The notes: generated by a model from the sequence alone, not told the origin. A stretch of DNA of 64,000 bases from Cheiracanthium punctorium (GCA_038373885.1 JAWZYV010019913.1:1166001-1230000); one strand, 5' to 3'; numbered from the stretch's first letter, positions 37,726 to 49,333 are shown. A program made the numbers and translations.

Positions 37726-39427
37726 CAGGCCCAGCGAGAGGGGGGGAAGCCGGGGCACTGCCCCGGGGCCCGTTAATTTTTCAAAATGCACTACAAATTT
37801 TCTTTCGACATCTTTACTTTAAAAAAATTACTTTAAAAGATCACAGCCCAACGCAGTGCCGGTCCTAGCTATTTTTCTAAGCGGTACAAAATACAAAAAT
37901 GCGCCCCTCCCTCACACATTCAGCTAGAAAAGTTTTCAAAGGGGTTAAAACGAAAATTTCAACAATATACGGACATTCAAATTTATACTTGCACATAGTA
38001 TAAAGTAAGGTATTTTGGTATATGGTATATATCATCTTTCGTGTGTTTGTTACTGTCAGCTGGGTGGTTCAAAATATTGCTTCGAATCGATATGTGCAAT
38101 AAAGTCATCCCAGCCAGAAATACAACAATTGATGTCGAAGCTGAAAACATATGAGCATTGCTCTTCGATCTGAAAACACTTGAAATGATTGGAATTCAGT
38201 CCGGTCTGAAGCTAAAACTGTAGCTTTAAATATGGGGATCGAGAAAACATTTTCCCGTGGATATGATGAGAAACGTATAAAACAAAAGCTGCATCATCTG
38301 GATGAACTGTGAAGAAACTGATAAACAGTTAGATAATGAAGAAAAATATTTTAAAATTTACGTATTTTATCCTTTGGTAGATAGTGTCATAGGGGGACTA
38401 ACTGTACGATTTGATGCTGTCAAAAACTTGTCAAGTAAATTTGAAATATTATGGCAGTATTTAATAATACCTGAAAGCAGTTTGAAAGAAAAGGCATTAT
38501 TTCTATCGGAACAGTACCAAGATGATCTGAATAGTGAAGATTTCAGAAAAAATTCACTTAACGCCCGTCCACAAAGCTAATTTTGGAATTAATCAATTAA
38601 AGCCTCTGGATTTATTGAACATACGAACAGAATATAAACTGAACGATCTATTTCCAAATGTTTGCATTGCCCTTAGGGTATTTTTAACCATTCTAGCAAC
38701 GGTAGCTTCTGCTGAACGATCATTCAGGAAATTGAAACTCATAAAAAAATTTCTTAAGATCAACCATGCCTCAAGAACGACTTGTAGACTTAGCAAGACT
38801 AAGCATCGAATCTGACATTGACAGAACTATTAATTTTGATGATGTTATGCGAAATTTTGCAACTAAAAAGGCACGAATTGCCATTATTAAAAATAAATAA
38901 TAAATATGCTAATTCCACCATTTATATATATTTTTAACCTTCAAGCATGAATAAAAGATCGCTAAATATGAAGATTTCCTTACTCATTCTTTCCTTTTAG
39001 CATTCTATATAAAAATCTTAAAAGAAAAAAAATTAATTTTCGAAACTGTGTGTTTAACTATAGCAAAATATGAACTGATGCATTTACAGATAAATAACAC
39101 ACTTTTGGTGATGGTGATTTGCAACACATGTTAGACAGCGAGGGTGGTAAGGCAAAGGAAAATTTTGGAATCTGGTTATAAAAATACCGTAATGATACTT
39201 CATTTTTTTATAATTCATTATTACAGATTGTAAATACTATTATTAAAATTATAATTTAGGTAAGAATAAAAATAACCCCACAATATTAAATTTTTTATTT
39301 TTAATAACTACTTTTAAAGTAAAATTGAGCAGAATTTAAAATATATTTCTTGAGGCAAAAGCAAGCTGGGGAGGGGGGCCCGGGAACATTTCTGCCTCGC
39401 CTTATAAAATTTCTCTCGGAGGCCCTG
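37726..39427 (+). mobile_element. hAT element with perfect 8-bp target duplication
   Basis: Bounded by CAACAAAG at 37718-37725 and again at 39428-39435. Its ends, CAGGCCCAGCGAGAG and (reverse complemented) CAGGGCCTCCGAGAG, form an imperfect terminal inverted repeat. The 1702-bp interior contains the C-terminal half of a hAT transposase. Full hAT elements are usually 2.5-5 kb, so the N-terminal part has been lost. It is inserted just beyond the stop codon of a mariner transposase remnant (39449 onward, minus strand). Confidence 0.92.
38100..38900 (+). pseudogene. hAT transposase C-terminal pseudogene
   Basis: Reads through NMGIEKTFSRGYDEKRIKQK, a second segment with YVFYPLVDSVIG and LTVRFDAV, then TVASAERSFRKLKLIK. 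That last motif is the core of the hAT C-terminal dimerisation domain. After a frameshift near 38760 it continues MPQERLVDLARLSIESDIDR to a stop at 38898-38900. Order and motifs match ZMYM1-like hAT transposases (family knowledge). At least three frame breaks (around 38305, 38560 and 38760) make it non-functional. The BED-finger and first catalytic part are missing. Confidence 0.85.
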
Positions 39428-39448
39428 CAACAAAGCATCTGGTACAGA

Positions 39449-39900
39449 TTATTTTTCAACATAGACTCCAAGAGAATCAAAACATTTTTTCCACCTGTAT
39501 ACCGATCTGTTGAAAGATCGTTCAAAAAAATTAGGGCCTGGTCGCGGAGGCAATAGAGGATGACGTGATGACGTTCTAAACTGCTTACGCCGGTTTGGAA
39601 ATGCCTCCATGTGAAAGCTTTTCAAATGCCCGAAGAGTTGGAAATCGTAGACTACCAGATCAAGACTTTAAGGAGAATGATCCAATATGGTCTACCGGCA
39701 GTGCTGTAGCCAATCACTTGAACCGAATCTACTGGGGCAGGCGTTGTCATACAACAAGATCTCTTATATTAGATGACGATGAATTTCTGCTCAGGAGATT
39801 TTCTTAAGCCACAAAACTCAAATTACACTCTAAACTTCAGTAGCTGACCATGCATCCGTTAACTTCTCTTTTTTTTCTATCGCGAATGTCGGAGCTTCAG
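39449..39900 (-). pseudogene. Mariner-type transposase C-terminus, copy 1
   Basis: On the minus strand the sequence ends FFERSFNRSVYRWKKCFDSL then GVYVEK and a stop at 39449. This matches the Rx-W-x-K-C-L...GDYVEK C-terminus of mariner-like transposases. Upstream, LLYDNACP corresponds to the D-N-A-R-P-H motif with the second catalytic D. Stops and frame changes are frequent. A related copy is at 53148-53720. The hAT element at 37726-39427 sits immediately downstream of its stop. Confidence 0.8.
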
Positions 39901-40138
39901 GGAACTTCCAGCACTATCTAGTGTCATTTGATTGCTATGACTGTCTGTTGTACCAAAACAGTGAATTTCATTCGCTTGGGGAGTATGTGCATCCAAGAGA
40001 GCTCTTCTTGCCTTATTTTTTGAACCAACTGAGTACTTTCAAAATCTTAAATCTTATTAACTGTAGTGATTGAATTTATTAAAAATTCGTGTACAAGCAG
40101 AGACCACACAGCCATGTGTATTGGAAGTTTACAAAATA

Positions 40139-40580
40139 CAGGGTGGTTTTAATCAAACTTCCCTAGATGCAGCTTTCTACAGCTGAAACGGGTGAGCAGA
40201 TTGCACACCAAATTCGGCATGTGGAATGAACACGAGATTTGCTCAAAGACGTATCTATGTAGTTCAAAAGTGTCCACTAGGTGGCGCTTTGCACGGTAAA
40301 ATTAGCCCGAAAATGACTGAAATTAGTTGATAAACTCTCAGAAATTAATCAATTAATGTTGATATTGCTCGCGCATTTTACCCATTTTTGTTAGTATCTT
40401 TGCTGTTTTTTTCATACAAAACGACAACTTGTGGACATTTCTTGGACCAATTTTTTTTTTTTTAGAAATTCCTTGAGAGCATCTTATGTATATTCTACTC
40501 ACTAAATTTGTTTACAATCCGTTGACCCGTTTTAGCTGTAGAACCCCGTTTACAGGGATAATTTAATCATAGAAAACCTG
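40139..40580. mobile_element. 442-bp TA-flanked MITE
   Basis: Starts CAGGGTGGTTTTAATCAAAC and ends with a related inverted sequence; TA flanks both sides (40137-40138, 40581-40582). The inverted repeats can be followed for about 70-80 bp, including CTACAGCTGAAACGGGTG against CTACAGCTAAAACGGGTC. No open frame. Tc1/mariner-type by its TA target. Confidence 0.8.
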
Positions 40581-40896
40581 TATGTTCATTACGTTCGAGC
40601 ATTTAACAATTAAACACTTATCAGTATGTATAAAATATCTTAGAGGAACACCCTAAAAAAAACTATATAAACACAAAAAATGTTTAAAATATAGGAAATG
40701 CGAGATATATTACGTTAACTTTAAAAATATTTTACGGTAAAAATGTTGTTTTCCAATCAGTTTACAAGAACACTAGGTTTTATCATTGACAATTACAAAG
40801 AGTTAGATATATTTGCGAATTAAAAAAAAATATATGTTTTTATCATTTTCAAAACCTACTTCAAAGATTGCGGAAGAAATCTATCATCTCTCTCTT

Positions 40897-40897
<1 letters not shown>

Positions 40898-40929
<32 letters not shown>

Positions 40930-40941
40930 GTATATATATAT
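40898..40941. repeat. (TA)n microsatellite
   Basis: TA repeat with GTATATG interruptions. Confidence 0.9.
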
Positions 40942-41033
40942 AGTTGAAATCTATGCAAAAGCAAACAAAAATACAGTGGTTCCACATGTTACATAGCGCT
41001 TATTGAAGCTGCTTAAAAGAAAACATGTGTTTA

Positions 41034-43230
41034 ATATTACTTAGTAAATATAAAACAAAAGACCCCCCCCCAGGCCAGCCATTGTTATTATATAAAAAAA
41101 TCTGATGTGTCCAACACATGACTTCCTTGCACGTCTATTAAATCAAAAATGTTTTTTACGCACTTCCTCTAAACTTATTTGTTTGAAAAATATAAAATAT
41201 CAATAATAGTAAGATATAGCGATTTCTAGCCAAACATTTTGATATCGCCAAGCTGAGTTCAATTTGAAAGATTTCTTTCTGACAATTTATTTGGCGATAT
41301 TTCACCAAAAGCCGACAAACTTGAGATAGTTTGCGAGATTTTGGGGATAGCCAAAGTAGTCATTGACCACAGACTTTTAATGAATTGAATGCATCCATAC
41401 ACCTTAATGTATTTAAAGTCATTTGGCTCACCCTGTAAATAAATTCCCAGTCGATTGCTGTCAAAAAAGATATTGAAAACCGTTAGATATTATAATATAG
41501 TTCTAAATACAAAAGTTCAAAATTCTACGGGTTACAGTTTTAGAGTTATACAAAATACGAAATAATTTTTGGTGCCAAATTTGGCGATATTTCGGCGAAA
41601 CTCGTCAATGTCGACGACATTTGGCGAGATATTAAGCATGGACCAACAATAACAGATTATCGCCCAAATTTGGCGATATTTCGCCAAAACTCGCCAAGAA
41701 CGATGACAAATGGCGATACTTTGGGCATGGACCAAATGACTGACTATCGCCAAATTTGGCGAAATTTCGGCAAAACTCGCCAAGGTCGAGGACACACGGC
41801 GAGATTTTGGGCACGTATCAAACAATGACTGTCTACAATTGTATTATATTGAAGATGTCCATAGACATTAAAGTACTGAAATTCTTTTCAGTGGACCTGT
41901 AAATAAACTCTCCAGTAGATTTTAACCAAAAATCGACATGCACAACTAGATGTTACAACAATCTTAAATATGAAATTTCATAATAGTTTTTGAGATTTGA
42001 GAGTTAAATATGCACACACGTACACAAAAAAGTCGCCAAGCTTGGCGACTTTTGGCATAGTACTTGAGGGAGGCACGTGACGGTGGTCGGACCATTAGCT
42101 AACTTATGTAGTAGGACGGTATTGTGCTTGAAATGGATGAATCTCCTAAAATTGCCATTGACCGTAATGTATTGGAAATCTTTTGAGTGTTCCTGTAGCA
42201 GAACTGTAAATGATAAACACACTTTTTTTAATGGAGAAATTCATTTTCTAACTCTTTACAGCATATATCATTTCTGAGTCGTTTGAAATAGCGCAATACC
42301 TCTTAAAAACGCTTTGACGAATTTCGGCCCATAGAGCATAATGTATTTCGAATCTTTTAGGCGGTTCTGTAGATAAACTATCTAGTCGAATGGAACCGAA
42401 AGGGGAGGTACACAACTAGATGTTACAACAATCCTAAATATAAAGTTTCAACATTCTACGCCTAATAGTTTTTGAGATATGCGAGTTTAATGAATTTCGG
42501 CCCATTGAGCGTAATGTATTTCGAATGTTTTGGGCGGTCCTCTAGATAAACTATCCAATCGAATGGAACCAAAAGGGGAGGTGCACAACTAGATGTTACA
42601 ACTATCCAAAATATGAAGTTTCGACATTCTACGCCTAATAGTTTTTGAGATATGCGAGTTTAATGATTTTCGGCCCATAGAGCGTAATGTATTTCGAATC
42701 TTTTGGGCGGTCCTGTACATAAACTATTCATTCGATTGCGACCAAAAGGGGAGGTGCACAACTAGATCATAGAACAATCCTAAATATCAAATCTCAACAT
42801 TCTACGACCCATAGTTTTTGAGATATGCGAGTTACATACATACGTACGTACAGACAACATGGAAAAACTGACCACAATAAACTCGCCGCTGGTCAAAATG
42901 AGTTGCAGACGGGTTAATATGATCGTGCATGCTAGCCTACGATGAGATGCATCGAAAAAATTTTTAAAATTCAATTTAGAGGTAGTCAAAATCGGTTTTT
43001 CTTTGTCGAAATTTGGCCCCCTAAATTTTTCGGGATCACATTACTTCCTTATACTACGTACAAGGAAGTAAAAAGTTTAAAATGCATTGTCCTCGTCAGA
43101 GGGGGAAATGCACAACTCCCCCCCTCATTGAACTTCCCCCTCTGACGAGGGCAATTTATTTTAAACTTTTTTTATATAATAACAATGGCTGGCCTGGGGG
43201 GTCTTTCGTTTTATATTTACTAAGTAATAT
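41034..43230. mobile_element. Palindromic foldback element containing R2k-B
   Basis: The right arm is 43134-43230. The left arm is split into 41034-41100 and 43070-43107. Outer arms pair over about 65 bp (AGGCCAGCCATTGTTATTAT and complement), inner arms over about 34 bp (CCTCGTCAGAGGGGGAA and complement), with a 26-nt loop at 43108-43133. R2k copy B fills the gap in the left arm. Without it this is a ~230-bp hairpin element. Left and right flanks lie near TA-rich DNA. Confidence 0.85.
41101..43069. mobile_element. R2k repeat family, copy B
   Basis: Same orientation and internal order as copy A: ~87-bp GCCAAATTTGGC repeats (41570-41820), 26-bp palindrome (42028-42053), three ~172-bp repeats (42315-42830), a short TACG tract, and the terminal stem-loop. 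It shares sequence variants with A (for example CGTCTATTAAATC near the left end) that separate both from C and D. Confidence 0.88.
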
Positions 43231-43251
43231 ATATATATATATATATTGCGG

Positions 43252-43731
43252 TTTTAATGACAAGAAAGTTTTGTAGTTCCAAAGGTTACCTGTATGTGGC
43301 GCTGACATGCACAATAGGAACTGAATTTCTAATTTTAAAAAATCCAAAATTTCTGTAATGCTTTCTATGCAAACTGCAATTTTGTATAATGATTTGTTCT
43401 TTTTTAATGAATTTTTGAACTTTTCACTAGCTTTTGATGCGTCCTGGGAGCTCCAAAGTTTAAAAAGTCATTAAAAAAGAACAAATAATGATAAAAAAAA
43501 TGCAGTTTGCATAGAAAGCATTACAGAGATTTCGTATTTCTTTTAATCGGAAATTTGGTTCCCATTGTGCATGTCAGCGCCCCCTACCGGTAACATTTGG
43601 AACTACAAACTTTCTTGTCATTAAAAAAAAAACCATCATACCCTAAACCTATTTGCGCAAACCGCAATTTTCTATCATTACTTTTCGTTTTTAATGAATT
43701 TTTTAAGTTTGTCCTGACTTTTGGATCACCC

Positions 43732-43732
<1 letters not shown>
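43252..43732. mobile_element. Large palindrome with third partial arm
   Basis: Arms of about 165 bp (43252-43420 and 43462-43626) are inverted copies, sharing for example TGACAAGAAAGTTTTGTAGT and complement, and TAATGCTTTCTATGCAAACT and complement. A third partial arm in the left-arm orientation follows (43657-43715) and ends in GGATCACCCGG at a (TA)n tract. (TA)n DNA lies on both sides, suggesting insertion into TA repeats. Non-coding. Confidence 0.8.

Positions 43733-43781
<49 letters not shown>
43733..43781. repeat. (TA)n microsatellite
   Basis: About 24 uninterrupted TA units. Long open frames through it are repeat artefacts. Confidence 0.95.
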
Positions 43782-43785
<4 letters not shown>

Positions 43786-44310
43786 CTAGCTGGCATACTA
43801 CTGGCAAACGTTGTTTTGGCCGGCAAACACTGTTTTGCCATATAAATTATTACTAGGATTAATTTAGTAGAAAGTAATGACTAACTTATTGTAAGTGTTG
43901 TGAAGATGTGGTATATGAGTGGAAGAGGCATGGAGCGCTGTGAACGATGCTAGAATGTAAAAATAACACAATACCAAACATTTAGACTTTTAATTCATTG
44001 TAATGTATTCTTCATATATATATATATCGCTAATTACAATAATTTTACTAAAAAATAATATCAATCCCTTAACGGAATAGAGTGAACAATATTTTTTGTT
44101 ATCCCATCTTTAGCTAACAGAAACAAACTGGATGGTTTGCCCACTCGAGAGCATGCCACATATAATTAATTGTACGTGTGAAAAACATGGTGTGCTCAAA
44201 TCTAAGCCACAAACAATCATAGTCGTTTGGCCTTGAGAGTTATTGATAGTCATTCCATAAAAAAATTTGTCCCCCCACAAAAAATAATAATAAAAGGATG
44301 AAAATCTGAA
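43786..44310 (-). mobile_element. Helitron 3' end fragment
   Basis: On the minus strand, frame-readable helicase residues at 44270-44100 (GMTINNSQGQT, CGLDLSTPCFSH, QLIICGMLSSGQT) match the C-terminal motifs of Helitron/Pif1-type helicases (family form: MTINKAQGQT...CFSHGQLYVA.SR). About 310 bp further the minus strand reads CTAG followed by T (43789-43786), the classical Helitron 3' terminus. A GGCAAA...TTTGCC stem-loop lies 35-50 nt before it. The helicase is stopped shortly after IQFVSVS, so it is a relic. Confidence 0.75.
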
Positions 44311-44439
44311 TTCAGATTTTAAATTCGCACTATAGTGCTATATATTAAAATCGTATCCTAATTTATGCGGTCGTCCCTATTTTTCTTCCATATTCCATTA
44401 TTAATTATTAAGTTGGAATTACGTTGGAAAGTGTACCAT

Positions 44440-45650
44440 TATTCATGGCTGTGCTGTATTTTTCTTTCTTGTTTCGTAAAACCGATCTTTTGAATCGAAA
44501 TCTATCTTAAAATCGCCTATTAAAACTATTTTACAATATTCGCCAAGTATATAACAACTACACTTCATCGTTCTATATATTGTTTCGAATGCGCAGCATA
44601 ATCCATGCGTGTACGATGTTTGTCTTTCTTGGGTTGATTCCTACTCCAAAGCCTCAACTCTCGCAAAGGTGGTGATCATTAAACATATGCAGTTACAATG
44701 ACAATTTTTTGCATTTATGTGGCAATCGTAATTTAGAATTAAAATGGCGATTTGGAACAACATGTAAGTAAAGCATTCCGTTACATTTTTTTTTTATTTT
44801 GGATTGCCAATTAATGTAGTTTTAATAATTAAGTGTCTTCAGATTCCTTAACTGGTGCGTTTATCGCTAGTATGTTTACTTTAGTTTTCATCTATTTCTT
44901 TCGGCGCGTTGAAACGGTACTTAAGTATTATCCCGCCGGTCACTTCCGCCAAAATACTTTTTCGTCAAATTTGCTGGCAAACTGTTGCCAATCGTATTCC
45001 AAACCATCAACAATTTCATGTGCCCGGCATTTATCTGTGAAAAATTGCTTGTCTTGGCGGACCGCTAGGATAATACGTAAGTACCGTTGAACCTTGTGCA
45101 TAACTCCCAGAGACCCATGACTGCAAAGTTCGCCAAACTACGGAGATTTTTTAGGTTGGAGAGAGTGGGGGCGTTAAAATAGGAATCCACTCTTTCTTGT
45201 ACCATGAAACACATCTTTAGAATCGAAATCTATCTTAAAGTCGCCTACTGAAACTGTTTTACAATCTTCGCCAGGCATATTCTTCCTGTAAGCATATTCC
45301 AACTATACCGCAAAGAGGTTTTAAATACTGTTTGGAATGGACATCATAATCCATGAGTGTACCGTGTTTTCCTTTCTTTTTCCACAGAGCATTTCTTCGG
45401 AATAGAAATCTATATTAAAATCGCCTAATAAAACTGTTTCACAATATACGCCAGGCGTTTTCTAACTATACTCGAAATATATTTATAATAAATTGTCACG
45501 TTTTGGCACCACATTTAGCGATCATTTATCAAAAATTGCAAACCTTATGCGACTTTCAACATTTTATTAACGCCCCCCCTCCATGTTATATTGCAAACAC
45601 ATTTGAAAAGTGACTCGACACGCTAATGTCTACACAAAAAACCTGATTGA
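44440..45650 (-). repeat. Composite ~150-bp tandem array M2 (inverted copy of M1)
   Basis: Read on the minus strand it repeats the structure of 33830-35115: GTTGAAAGTCGCA start, monomers, an intervening segment (44640-45150), and a final monomer (about 44480-44600). Minus-strand monomers translate to YILGEYCKIVLIGDFKIDF and to EDCKTVSVGDFKIDFDSKD. GDFNxD is a conserved motif of endonuclease/exonuclease/phosphatase domains, which some arthropod Helitrons carry. It lies just upstream of the Helitron helicase relic on the same strand, so it may be tandemly expanded Helitron coding sequence (inference). Confidence 0.6.
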
Positions 45651-45689
45651 AATTAACACTCTGGAGCTAAAAAGTTTGGGGTGGACTGC

Positions 45690-45843
45690 CCTTATGACTT
45701 AGGGTTATGAGAAATTGTTAAAAACCTATTCTCAGACCTAACGAATATATATATAAAATTTCATTAAAATCGATCGAGCCGTTTCGGAGGAGTATGATGA
45801 CTAACACCGTGACAGGAGAATTTTATATATTAGAGAAGAGATA
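45690..45843 (+). repeat. Possible retroposon 3' tail
   Basis: Contains CTATTCTCAGACCTAACGAA, CATTAAAATCGATCGAGCCG and a TTTTATATATTAGA-like tail, a string I associate with widespread arthropod interspersed-repeat ends. A weaker relative is at 5455-5515 (CATTAAAATCGGCTCATCCATTTGGG). Assignment to a LINE clade cannot be made from this fragment. Confidence 0.35.
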
Positions 45844-45845
45844 TA

Positions 45846-47268
45846 CACTCACTTGCAAAGTTAAGCACGAAGAGGAAAATGCTAATTTCCGGAAGCTAAT
45901 CAGAATTGCAGAGGATGCAATTCGCTGCAGAGGTAGATGGAAGTATGCAAATATGTTAGGTAACAGCCAATCGCGCTTTCATGTCAAGAAATATTCAAAA
46001 AGGGCAGTCTTAAAAGATGTCAGCTTTATGAAGGGTTACAGAAGTTGATTGTAAGTGCTGATAGAAAGTGTTAAAACTTTCGTACAATTTATTTTCATGA
46101 CATAAGAGTTTCTAAGACTTCCAGAAGACGAATGGAAAATTCTGAGCGCTGGCGTGCTGTGGGGCACATTGAGGCAGGACAGTCGATCAAAGATGTTTCT
46201 CTTTTCTTCGGCGTTCATCATTCTGTAATTTCACATTTATGTGAAATTAACATTTCCATTTTAACATTCACATTTCCAAACCACACAGACAATTGTCCGA
46301 AGGACCGTAGCCGCTCGCCCAAGGGTTACAACCCCCGCGGAAGATCGATATATTGCTATTTTAGCCAAGCGCAATCGCAGAGCGACCTCCACACGTGTGA
46401 CATCTATGGTTACAGCGTCCATAGGTAAGGCGATATCTGCAGCTACTGTACGTATTTAGTTTACATATGATTATGACACTAGATTACATATGAGTGGACT
46501 GTATGCTCGGGTACCTCGAGTTTGTGTTTTTCTATCCGTCCAATCAAGAGGATCACGATTAAAGTGGTGCCGGGAATATGTCAATTGGACTGTATCTGAC
46601 TGGGGCAATGTCATGTTTACTGATGAGTCAAGACTTGCTCTGCAGCCAGATGACAAGCGTATAAGGATATGGCGGGAACAAGGAACACGCAATCAGCCCC
46701 AAAACATCACACGCCCCCATAGAGCTGACATAGTCGATGACTACCTGGAGAGTGAAGGGATTGCGTGTATGGCGTGGCCAGCATATTCGCACGAACTTAA
46801 TCCCACTAAAAATCTTTGGGATGCTCTCGGCTTCGTGTATTTTCGGTGTATCTTCACGTTTCCCAACTCCAGCCACTCTTATTGAGCTGAAAACTGCTCT
46901 ACAAGAAGAATGGCGATTGCTCAATTCTGCGGTGGTTGACCACCTAATTAAAAGCATGGTGACAAGGTGTAAACTTTGTATACAGATGAGGGGGGGGAAT
47001 CACATACCCTATTAATGCCCTTTTTTTCATTTTATGCTGTTTATTTTCACTTTAGACATAATTCTGTTTGAGTCTCCAGTAGTCATTATCTGATAACTTA
47101 CAAAAATTTAATACTGTTTTCATTTCTGTATATAATTATACATTTTGTTTTATGCATAAATATATATGCTACTTTCCTCCCGAATTTCCGAATTTTGTGT
47201 CAATCAAAACAGTATTTGTTGATTTTTTTGCATTTTACACCTTCGTGCTTAAATTTTGGAAGTGAGTG
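45846..47268 (+). mobile_element. Tc1 element, internally deleted
   Basis: TA-flanked (45844-45845, 47269-47270). Ends are CACTCACTTGCAAAGTTAAG and the reverse complement of CACTCACTTCCAAAATTTAA, with terminal inverted repeats of about 30 bp. A Tc1 transposase pseudogene lies between them on the plus strand. At 1423 bp it is shorter than a complete element of this type, in keeping with the missing catalytic segment. Confidence 0.92.
46132..47015 (+). pseudogene. Tc1 transposase pseudogene
   Basis: Begins MENSERWRAVGHIEAGQSI with the N-terminal helix-turn-helix (GVHHSVISHLCE). After a frame change near 46260 it continues with the second helix-turn-helix (EDRYIAILAKRNRRATSTRV). A third segment has MSGLYARVPRV, LKWCREYVNWT and the first catalytic motif MFTDESR. 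NIT is then fused directly to RPHRADIVDDYL, so about 60-70 residues including the second catalytic D are deleted. YSHELNPTKNLWD replaces the usual SPDLNPIENLWD, and the third acidic residue is K. A last frameshift near 46830 precedes MRGGNHIPY and a stop at 47013-47015. Catalytically dead. Confidence 0.92.
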
Positions 47269-47270
47269 TA

Positions 47271-47275
47271 TATAC

Positions 47276-47325
<50 letters not shown>
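47271..47325. repeat. (TACA)n/(TA)n microsatellite
   Basis: CATA units then TA units, adjoining the right end of the Tc1 element. Confidence 0.95.
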
Positions 47326-47328
<3 letters not shown>

Positions 47329-47329
47329 A

Positions 47330-49020
47330 AAAAGGCTTAACTTACGAATCATTGTAGCATCCACTCAGCAGATACAACATTTTAAATATCGATGGAATTA
47401 TAAATGTTTTGATTTAGGGAAACATTCATAATTAAACACTATATCCAAAAAGAGCAAAATATATGAAACCAATAAAAAGAGAAAAACGATTATGTGGACA
47501 AATTGAAAGTTGAAGTACGGATTATATATATATATATGTATACATATATATATACAATATATATACAAAGCTTCCACGTAATTTAAGCTTCAAAAATAAA
47601 ATTTAAACTATTCCGTTGAGATCAATGAATATGGGGCTTTGTGCCTTTAATGACATTGTCCAAAACTTTTAAAGAAATTTTCCATTAAAAAGTATGTTTA
47701 TATATTTTTATATATTATGTCTTACACGCATGACAAATCTTTTAATTATGTAACATCACATGTCTGTTCTTCGTAAAATACTTTCAAAGTTTAAATGCAT
47801 CTTTTAAGAACTTAAACATTTTAATACTGTTTTCTGAAGGCAGTTTGGAAAATTGAAGTTCAATTAAGAAGGCATAATTCATAAGTTTTTTATGTATTCT
47901 TAAAAAATAATAATTTAAATTTTGATACTTATCATATCTGAAATCATAAAAATGGCTATTAATTTATAATTTCTGGCTTAACTCTCAAAAGTAAAAAAAA
48001 AGTAATTATATCAAGATATCAACTTTTTCCCCTGACGTTCCAGCAATATGAAAATGAGTTTTCAATTTCTTCTCTTTTAATTATAAACTGTAGGCCACGA
48101 AGAAACTTGATTAGTTGTCAGTTGAACTCTCAAATAATTTGATGTGAAAAGGGTAATTTAAAAAGAGGTCAATATCACAATAATGAACACCAGGGATCCA
48201 TGCTTGTTAATTAGAAAAACATGACAAATTTGCGTGTTCAATGTCTATCAAGGTAATAGAAGTATATTTTTGTATGAAAAACTTCAGGTTAGAAAATTAC
48301 TAGCTTCAAAAGTTTTATTAAGAATGAATTGCACTACCTAATCTAGCTAAATTATACTATTTTCTTTTTATACATATGTCTTCTTGATTTTTGTTTAAAA
48401 GAAGAAAGGAAAATAAAATAATAAAGTGATAATATAGTAATAAATAATATAGTTAAATAGTAATAATATTGCTAAATAATATAGTAATAATATAGTTAAA
48501 AATTGAAGAAAGCATGGAATGCAACTTCGTATCTAACGGAAGACTGAGAATAACTACGAAAACTGTATATTTAAAAATTTAATTACAGCATTTTAAATTA
48601 TTGACATCATTTATGAAATACTTCTGTGTCATAAAATAAGCATTAACATTCTGACTTATAAACTACAGCTTTTACAAATATATTTTTTTAATCTTTTACT
48701 GATAAAGTAATTAAAAAAGCAGTCTCAACTGATGCTTTTAAGTTTAGTTTGTCTTAATATCATTTGGCAAAATAAAATCTGATTTATGGGAAAATTTTTA
48801 ACCTTCAGAAATTTAAAAAAGGTACAAAAGAATGCTCACCATATCAAAAAATTCAAAAAGAATGCTCACCATAAACAAACTTAATAGAAATAACACATCA
48901 AATATGATGTGTTGTTGCAACTTTTATTTTTACATTTAAATACAAACTTCTTTTTTTTTTTTTTTTTTTTTGTACGTGAAGTTTGTAACAATGATCTTTC
49001 TTTACCATAAAACAAGAACT
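47330..49020. other. No gene recognised
   Basis: AT-rich DNA with short TA tracts (47523-47560). No coding or repeat family recognised. Ends in a poly(T) run at 48951-48971. Confidence 0.5.
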
Positions 49021-49029
49021 TTTTTTTTC

Positions 49030-49265
49030 TTAAGTGAAAACTTCTTTAGCCACTTTGGGCACTTTTGGGATGTGGAAAGAGGACTGAATTCGCGGGACCG
49101 TCACGCTCAGATACATTTGAAGAAAAAGTGAATCTGGGAAAAAGTAGATTCTGACGTCATTAAATTTTAGTGCTACTGCTGGTCCTTCTAGGTTCCACGA
49201 CCGATATCTAGCTGTGGACTCAAGGCGCGACGGCGAGAGTTCTAACCACCAGACGGGTTCGACTC
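49030..49265 (-). repeat. tRNA-derived SINE-like repeat
   Basis: On the minus strand CTGGTGGTTAGAACTCTCGC resembles a tRNA-type A box and D arm, followed about 40 nt later by a degenerate B box (AGCTAGATATCGGTCGTGG). The body runs leftward through TAATGACGTCAGAATC to about 49030, where a T-run lies on the plus strand (A-run on the minus), as expected for a SINE tail. The 91-codon minus-strand frame over it is an artefact. Confidence 0.5.
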
Positions 49266-49333
49266 GGGATGAAACGACTAAAATTTGAAGTGATTTTTGT
49301 TTCATTTTCGGAATGGGAACTTTTATTTAGCTT

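Noticed and set aside
43584..43845. Long frames on both strands across 43584-43845
   Set aside because: They run through a (TA)n tract, which is open in every frame as Tyr-Ile repeats.
46471..46957. Minus-strand frames of 73 and 109 codons opposite the Tc1 transposase
   Set aside because: These are antisense shadows of the clearly recognised plus-strand transposase.
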